From the NCBI GenBank assembly GCA_002104945.1, contig MCFH01000038.1, forward strand, positions 352,501 to 416,500: DNA of 64,000 nt. Direction: 5' to 3'. Of the stretch, positions 50,818-64,000 are shown piece by piece (position 1 is the stretch's first letter; each line of letters opens with the position of its first letter). This stretch comes from Piromyces finnis. Lineage: Eukaryota > Neocallimastigomycota > Neocallimastigomycetes > Neocallimastigales > Neocallimastigaceae. Made by a program: the position numbers and the translations under genes. A model generated the notes under the pieces. It was not told the origin of the DNA. It ran no database searches and worked only from the letters and a program-made list of their open reading frames with translations.

Positions 50818-53360
50818 TTTATTTTTTCAATACTTTACAAATTAATATTTACAAATTTTATATAATTCAATTTACTGTACAAATAATTATAATAATAAAA
50901 GATAAATGAATTAAACAAAATTGAATAAATAATAATAAAAAAGAAAAAACTTTTCCTTTTTATATCAAAATTATTTTAAATTAATTTATTATTCTTTTCA
51001 TTGTATTCAAGCATCAGATTTAAATTAAAAAAATAAAATTTTAATATTCTAAAATATTTTTTAATATATTATTTATTTAATATAAATGACACTCAAAAGT
51101 TTAATGATTATTATGCTAAGTTTTAAATTAATTTTAATAATATTAAAGATTTTATTTTGGAGACACTCTTAGATAAATAATAAATATAATAATAAATATT
51201 GTAAGAAAATGTAAGAAATCAACTTTTATATCAATGCTTTAATATGTTTATATAAAAATGCATAAATTATATATAATTATGTTAATAAACATGCTAGTGC
51301 TATTATTGTTTATAATATAACAACAATGTTATGAGTATTTTTTTTTTAGTAGAGTATATATGTATAGTATTCTTTATACCATCCATTTATTAAATTTTAT
51401 TTAACAACGGCATGTATTCAAACAAATTAATATATCAACATGATAAAACATTTGTACTACAATCTATATAATTCTTAATATATTTAATGTTACACTGATG
51501 GTAATGAAAAATAGCCAATATTTAAAATTTAATATTTTATTTTTTATGTAAAATAAATCTAAAATCCTCCAATGATTATTCACGAATATTTTTTTATTTT
51601 TTTGTTTTTATGAGTAAATGTTGTTTTAATGAAAAGTGGTTATGAATATAAATATAATCTCTTAATTTTTAATATTAAATTCTATCAAATAGTAATAAGT
51701 TATTACTTTTTAGAAAATGAATTATTGTATATTTTAATAATTTCATTGCTTTTTTTCAAATTTTAATTAAAAACATTCTATTTATAGTATTTTATTAAAT
51801 TTTATTATACAATTTTTAATATATAATTTTAATTATTATAAAAATGAAAGTAATGTTTTGACTGTTTATTTTAAATATAAACCACCAAAATTCAAGAAAT
51901 ATATTATAAATATTAATTTTAAATTTAATTAATATATTATTATTTTGTAACAAGTAAAATATATTTTGTTTTATATTAAAAAAAAAAATAGATTAAAAAC
52001 GGCAATGTTATTTAATATACAAAATATTCATTTTAACCAATTACATCTTAGATTTTAATGAGATAATTTAAAATCAACGATAATAATAATATTTTATTAC
52101 TATAGAAATATTAAATCGTTGAAATCTTGTTTTAATCCGATTTCTTTAATATTATTAAATATTATTATTATTATTATAATATTATTATTATAGTCATTAT
52201 TTATTTGTTTCACCTTCAACCTAAAAGTTTACTTGGAACAAATTAAAGTCTATTTATACTAATAATGGAATATTCCATATATATTGGTAAAATATTACCA
52301 CTATTATTCTGTATATTTAAAATGGAAAATGGGATAAAATTTTGATAGAATTATAAGATATATATCAATCTATTATATAAAGAACATTTGAATTATAGTG
52401 GATGTTTTTTTTTTTTTTTTGCTTTTAATAACCGACTATAGTTGTATAATCAATATATATATATATTACCTTAATAAACTAAATTATATATATCTTAATT
52501 TGAATTATAAATATATTTATCAAAGGTTTTATTTTAACAACAATTTTATCATAATATTATTATATTTTATATTTTTTTATTATAAATTTGAAAATCATTT
52601 TTTTTATGGAAAGTTTTTTAATTATAAATAATAATCAAATATTATGTATAATTTAATGTTTTTAAAGTAAAGAGATCAAAAATTTATCTAGAGATTGTTA
52701 AAACTAAATAATTTTTATTTTATTTTTTTTCAATATATATATATATAATAACTTGTTCTTTTATATTTTAGTAAAATTAGGAAAAATGCTTTTTTTATTG
52801 TTTTTAATTATAAAATAAAATAATGAAAGTGAACAATTTACTTAAAATTATTACATTAAATATTAATTTAACTAATATTGTATTATTAATTAATATGGAT
52901 CTTCCATTTTTTATTTTAAGGAAATTTAAATATGAAAAAAAAATTTTTTTAATTATCATAATCATAATAACTATAATGTAATTATAATTATATATTTTTT
53001 ATAATATTTTGGATTATTTTAATCTAGAAAGTCAAAAATTTCCTATTTTATTTATTATGCTTACTTTTATTATTATATAATAAACTTTTTTTTTATTTTT
53101 TTAAAAAAAAAAGAATAAAAGAGTATTTAATATTGAATTATGTAACTTTATATCGAAATAATCTAACCATACCATAAAGCTCTAGAAATAGCAATTTTAT
53201 TATATATTTATTATCATATACTCTATACTAATTCAGTAACTGCATATATATATATATAAAAGAACATTAAATAAAGATTATTTTTTTCATGTAATATTAT
53301 ATTAATTTCATAAGAAATAACAACAACAACAACAACAACAACAAAAAAAAAAAAATATAA
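50818..53360. other. Intergenic region between xylanase and first receptor
   Basis: About 2.5 kb of divergent upstream DNA for both neighbours. Strongly AT-rich, with few homopolymers longer than 10 compared with the rest of the window. A (CAA)n tract (53320-53343) lies in the receptor's leader. A frame at 52398-52631 is Tyr/Ile/Asn/Phe only. No gene or clear motif seen. Confidence 0.55.
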
Positions 53361-58586
<5,226 letters not shown>

Positions 58587-59896
58587 AATAAAAATTCATA
58601 TCTTTATCGGTATTTTTAATATAGAAATATTTAATAATTAAAGTCAATTCTATATATTATTTTAGAAAATACGTAATTATATTTTATCATTTCCACTTTT
58701 ATACTAATTAGATTTTCCATAATTCATTCTTTTTTCGATATCTATCTATTAATGAATTAATTTTTTTATTTGTTAGTCTTTTTTTTTTTTAAAAGCAAAT
58801 GCTATTTTGTATTAAAGTTAAGAGTAATATATATTTAAAATTATTGATATTTTTTACTTACTTTTTTTTATTTTGAAATTATTAAAAAAAAAAAAAAAAA
58901 AAAAAAATAAAAATAAAAATTAATAAAAATAATAAAAATAAAAATACTATCTTCATTTCTATAAGAAATTAAAAATAAAGCATACAAAATATATAGAAAT
59001 TAAAAAAAATAAAGTTTTTAAAGTTTGGGTATTTTAAAAATCTACACAAACGATTTAAAATTTATATAAAAATAAAAACACTTTATATAAATTTTTAGAG
59101 TAATTAAAGATTTCGGATAATTCACAACTACTACATATCATGTAATAAATATCCAAGAATATAATTACCGATAATGCTTTTTTTATTATATCTTTTTTTT
59201 TTTTTAAATTATACTTTGACTAAAAAGTAATATTTACTTATTTAAAAAAGGAATTATTTAATATGTCAATCTAAATGACTTTCTATATATATCAAGTTAT
59301 TTCATAAAACTTTATTATTTAAATATTCAATATCAATTCATTTAGTTAAAAAAAACTAAATAAATATGAAGTAATTAAATTCTATGATAACCAAGTTTTA
59401 TTTTTTTTTTTGTATTTAGAATATACTTATCGTAAATTTATTAATTTTGTGCTTTTATTAAAAGAAATTATATGATATTATTTATATCAAAATATAAAAT
59501 ATAAAATTTTATAGTTATTTTGGTTCAAGTAATTTTAATTCATATAACAAAAAAAAAAAAAAAAACTTTTTATAATTACTGAGAACTGAGAATGATAAAG
59601 AATATTTATGGATATTATAATTTATCAAATATATATATATATATATATATATTAGACTTTTTCGTTGACATATTTGTTTTTTAAAAACTTTAAAATTAAA
59701 ATTATATTATTATAAATAATTTTTAATGAAAGAATGACAAGAAGTATTATTCAAATCATCCATTCAACATAAAAAAAATAATAATTTATAAAAGATAAAT
59801 TTTCTTTTTACTCAATATATAAATAAATATTTTATATAGAATGTAATATTGTTGAAATAATATTCAAATAATAAAAAAAAAGTACTGTTATAATAA
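58587..59896. other. Spacer between tandem receptor genes
   Basis: AT-rich, with A/T runs (58880-58910, 59551-59566) and (AT)n at 59631-59652. No coding tract. It includes the upstream region of the second receptor. Confidence 0.6.
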
Positions 59897-61517
59897 ATGT
59901 TTCTGAAAATTCAATATAAAATTATATTTTTATTATTACAAAGTATTATCTTATGGAGAATATGCATATCCATAGATGTATCTATTCCAAATGAAAAATA
60001 TAATTTTGACAATATAAATGATTTAATATCTAGTTACTCTGAAAAATATAAAACTATTAATATTTATATTAATCAAGACTATTATACTCCAGATGTTTCG
60101 TTAATAACAAAACAGTTATTAGTTCCGTCCAATACAAATATTACTTTGATTGGAAATCCTAATAACAAAAATGGAACTATGTTTGATTTTTCTAATAATA
60201 AATTTTGTTTTTATTCATTTATTTTTGAGGAATACACAGGACAACAATTCAAATTTGAAAATATCACTTTCACCAATTATATAGATGTTAATAAAAGTGA
60301 AAACTCATTGTTTCATACGAGATCACTATATAGTACTAATTTTAGTATTATATTTAAAAATTGTGTTTTTGATACTGGAAATGCTTCAATATTACTGTTA
60401 GAAATTCAAATAAATATTAAGAATAACTTAAATGAATATCAATTTTTATTTGATTCTTGTAGATTTAAGTAATAATAATATTATTAAATAAAATATGTTT
60501 TTATTTAAATACCTTATATATATATACTTTTACTATAAATGTTTTATATTATAATATTCAGTAATTTTAACGGGAACAATCTATTTGTATTAAAAAAACC
60601 AGAAAAAAGTTATTATTATGTTAACCACTATGGAATAAAGATAATAAATTCTGAATTTAATAATTGTAGTGATTTATTTTTATGCTATTTTGGCAATATA
60701 ATGATTGATAATTGTAAGTATTTAGCTTTCTTTTTTTTTTTTTTATAATTATAATTATTATAATAACTAATATAAAATTTTATCATTTTTATAAATAAAA
60801 GGTAAATTTATTGATATATCTTCAATGTCAAAAAACGCTGCATTTATTGAATTATTGTATGATTCTACGTTTGAAATAAAAAACTCAATATTTATTAATA
60901 CAAACATTGTTAATAGATCTGTTCCTTTTTTTATAGGAAATGGAAATAAGATGGAGTAATATTAAAATTTATACTATATTATATTTTTCTATAATAAAAA
61001 TAAAACGTAAATTAAAAAAATATATGCTTTTTATATTCATATAATAAAAGTTTTTACAATATAACTATGAAAAATATTCAAGATGGTATTGGTTATATAA
61101 TAAAGGACATTGGACAAAATAGTAAAATTAATGTTATCAATATAACAGATTCATATTTTGAGAGTAAAATTTAAAGAATCAATTTTATTTTTACTACAAA
61201 AAATAAAACTATTTATTAATATATTTATCTATTTAATATGGATTCCTGGATTATTATGTATATTACTTTAATACAGATATTAGTTCATTAGTTTATGGTG
61301 AAAATATAAATACATTTATATCAAATTCGGTATTTTATAACATATCGGGTAAAAGCTCGTTTCCAACAATAGCAACATCAAAATATAGAAATACAACTAT
61401 AAGTAACTGTAAATTTAAAGATATCAAGTAATAATAAACATAATAATAATAAACATAATAATAAACATAATAAACATAATAAACATAATAAACATAATAA
61501 TAATAATAATAATAAAC

Positions 61518-61590
<73 letters not shown>

Positions 61591-64000
61591 TTTATTCTTT
61601 TATTAAAATAAATATTTATAACTAAATTATTAAATAATTTTTAGATTATATGGAACATCGCTATTTGATATTGAATCCTCTCTTTATATGGATGATTCAA
61701 TTTTCGAGAATATCTCCACCTATTATAAGCCAATTTTTCAAATTAGTTATAAAGATATTTTATTTAAAAATATTGATATGAAAAATATTAATATTTATTG
61801 TGATGTAAATGAATGTAATTTATTTTCTATAGAAATGGGTGAATTTGTTTTTAACAAAAAAAAAATTATTTTTAACAACGTTAATATAACAAACATTCAA
61901 TCAAATAGTAATATCTTTCAATTTAGTGGAAATTCACTTCATATGGAATTTGATAATTTAAAAATCGAAAATTCAGTTTCATATGGTTCTCTTTTGAAGT
62001 ATATTTCCAAAAATGTAAATATATTTTTATTTTTTTTTTTTTACTCTTTTAATATGTATATATTTATGTAAATTATACTCTAACTATGCGTTATTTTTAT
62101 AATTTATTTTATAAAAAGACAAAAATATACTTTAGAAACTCGAAAATATACAATAGTAGGAATTATAATAAATTTGATAATGGTTTAGTTATTATTAAAA
62201 ACAATATCGATGTTGAAATTATTAATTCTGAATTTATTAATAATGAATCATACTCATCAGGAATCCTGTAAATAATAATAATTATATAAAAGTTTTATCA
62301 TAAAATCTGTATATTTAAAATAGTATTTATTAAAACAACGTATCTATTAGATTATTGAAGATTTCTCATATGCATTTTATTTTTTATATATATTTTATAA
62401 ATAGATTTTTTGATGAAATTGAAAATTTTAATATCATTATAAAAAATTCAAAATTTAATAAAAACCATTGTTATAACAATGGTGGGGTTATAAATTTAAT
62501 TGATAATATTAATTCACCAAAAGATTATACAAAATTAATTGATATTGACAATTCGATATTTGATAATAATAAGGCTAATTATTTTGGAGGTTTATTATAT
62601 GCAAATGTATATTATCCATTTAAACTAAATATGACAAATAGTAGAATATCAAATAACCATGCAGGAGTAGCTGGTGGATTTATATTTTTCGAACAAATTA
62701 ATAATAGAATAAAAGATATTTCACTTTTTGTAAAAGATAAAAAATATAACAATACCATTCAAAATAATACGGCAACATCACATGGAGATGAGTTTGCAAC
62801 ACACCCATCAAAATTTATTTTAAGTGATAATGACAATACTGAAATTTATTCAGGTGGATTTATTTCTTTAACTCTGGAACTCCAAGATGATTTTGGAAAT
62901 AGAGTCAATGATTCTGAGAAAATTTATTCGGATATAGGAGTTCAAACTGAATTGTACGATACTCAAAATGAAAAGGTTAAAGATTATTTTATTTCTAATA
63001 TTGATAATATTTTTTATAATGGTAATTACAGTATTATTTAATATTAATTATTGGGTTGTTTTTTTTAAAAAAAACAATTTCTATAAAGCAATTAATAATT
63101 ATACTTTAATATGGTTTTCTTTTTTTAATACCTTTTTTATTTTTTATCCTATAATTTTTTTTATTAAAATATATATATATATATATATATGATTCAGGGT
63201 TAAATAAAATTAATTCAATAAAAATATTAATAGATAAACCCGAAATCTATTATATACTTTTTAAATCTCAAATTAATTATTTTGATTTTTCAAAAACGAT
63301 ATCAACGGGTTTTAAAATAAAAATTAATGATTGTGAACCAGATAAAAGTTATAAATTATATAAAATAAGGGAATTATTCTATTGTGAAGATCCAATATGT
63401 GATAGAAAATGTGATGTAAAAAATAAATATTTCAAATGTGTTAAAGGTAATAGCAACAATAATAATACAGAAAATATTAACAATCCTCTATATAATACAT
63501 GCAGTTGTATTACTGGAAGAGCAGGTTCAGATTGTCAGCAAAAAGTTTTTTATGATACTAAGTATATATTAATTATAGCAACAATTTTTTTTTTCAATAT
63601 TAAATTAAACTATATATAATAACATTTCATTGTATAATTTTTATTTTATTAATAATAGAAATTTCGAATCAGGTGTACTAGTAACAACAATTATAATTGA
63701 AATCATTATGACGTTAATATTTATTATAACATTTGCATTTTTTAGAAATTATAAAGTTATAAAAGATTTTGGAAAATCTTCATTAATATTTATAACCATA
63801 GGATGTATTTTAAAAATTTTTAATAATTTATTTTTAATATCAGACAAGAAAATGAATTGCAGTTTAAATATGATAACATCATATATTGGATTTGCGTTAG
63901 TATATATAGCCTTTATAAAGAAAATAATAATCTCTTTAAATTTTTCTATAAAGTTTAATCTATCAATTGAAGATAATATTATCATGAGTAATGTTTTTAC
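59897..64000 (+). CDS. Beta-helix ectodomain class C GPCR-like receptor (copy 2, 3' end outside window)
   Basis: Tandem paralogue of the gene at 53361. Exons: 59897-60468, 60562-60713, 60802-60955, 61051-61163, 61277-61427, 61645-62014, 62119-62267, 62405-63021, 63198-63561, 63659 to the right edge (about 994 residues so far). Intron phases match copy 1 at all nine junctions, and exons 4, 5 and 7 have identical lengths in both copies (113, 151 and 149 bp). N-terminal signal peptide (MFLKIQYKIIFLLLQSIILW), then VSIPNEKYNFDNINDLISSY, aligning with VYIPNEKYDIANINDLIQHY of copy 1, the same beta-helix ectodomain, a Cys-rich module (CEDPICDRKCDV ... CSCITGRAGSDC) and TM1-TM3 (VTTIIIEIIMTLIFIITFAF, then KVIKDFGKSSLIFITIGCIL). 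No frame damage is visible in the part seen. Intron 5 carries an AAT-type repeat. Confidence 0.85.
61434..61590. repeat. AAT / AATAAAC repeat inside receptor copy 2 intron 5
   Basis: Interrupted ATAATAAACATAATAAACA units give way to pure AAT units (about 61500-61587). Confidence 0.9.

Overview
The window looks like nuclear DNA of an anaerobic gut fungus (Neocallimastigomycota, the Piromyces/Neocallimastix/Anaeromyces group). It is extremely AT-rich, with very long A and T runs and AAT/ATT microsatellites. Genes are islands of higher complexity, introns are short and AT-rich with GTAAAT/GTAATA-type donors, and there is a fungal LYS2, a cofilin whose start codon sits alone in exon 1, a GH11 xylanase with a Trp/Asn/Gln/Gly repeat tail, and class C GPCR-like receptors with a beta-helix ectodomain. 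This is a compositional and gene-content inference; no marker gene was compared.

Layout. 0-5 kb: 5-exon minus-strand gene with a weak resemblance to the FANCE C-terminal domain (open at the left edge), then a PHO80/PCL-type cyclin. 6-7 kb: decayed coding tract. 10.4-11.2 kb: small Cys-rich single-pass membrane protein. 12-17.1 kb: complete LYS2 (alpha-aminoadipate reductase), 3 exons. 19.7-21.0 kb: 5-exon homologue of animal CXorf65, found by splicing small exons. 21.9-23.0 kb: eroded minus-strand gene of unknown identity. 26.6-28.2 kb: ammonium transporter with both pore histidines. 29.0-32.2 kb: chimeric LINE insertion bounded by one 14-bp target duplication. 34.8-36.5 kb: MFS sugar transporter with unusual extra loops. 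38.0-40.0 kb: second, 5'-truncated and internally deleted LINE with a 13-bp target duplication. 41.2-42.1 kb: ADF/cofilin. 44.9-49.0 kb: graveyard holding a decayed sugar transporter, a duplicate of its tail and further LINE pieces. 49.5-50.8 kb: GH11 xylanase. 53.4-64.0 kb: two tandem receptor genes (signal peptide, long Asn-rich beta-helix ectodomain, Cys-rich module, 7TM class C domain). The first is complete (11 exons, predicted 1289 aa); the second runs off the right edge.

Biology. The right third places a secreted xylan-degrading enzyme next to two putative surface receptors whose ectodomain fold is typical of polysaccharide-binding proteins, with intact and decayed sugar transporters further left. 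That fits a fungus living on plant cell walls, but any functional coupling is inference. All exon structures were worked out by hand from splice signals and phase arithmetic and need transcript support. I saw no tRNA or rRNA gene and no CRISPR array.
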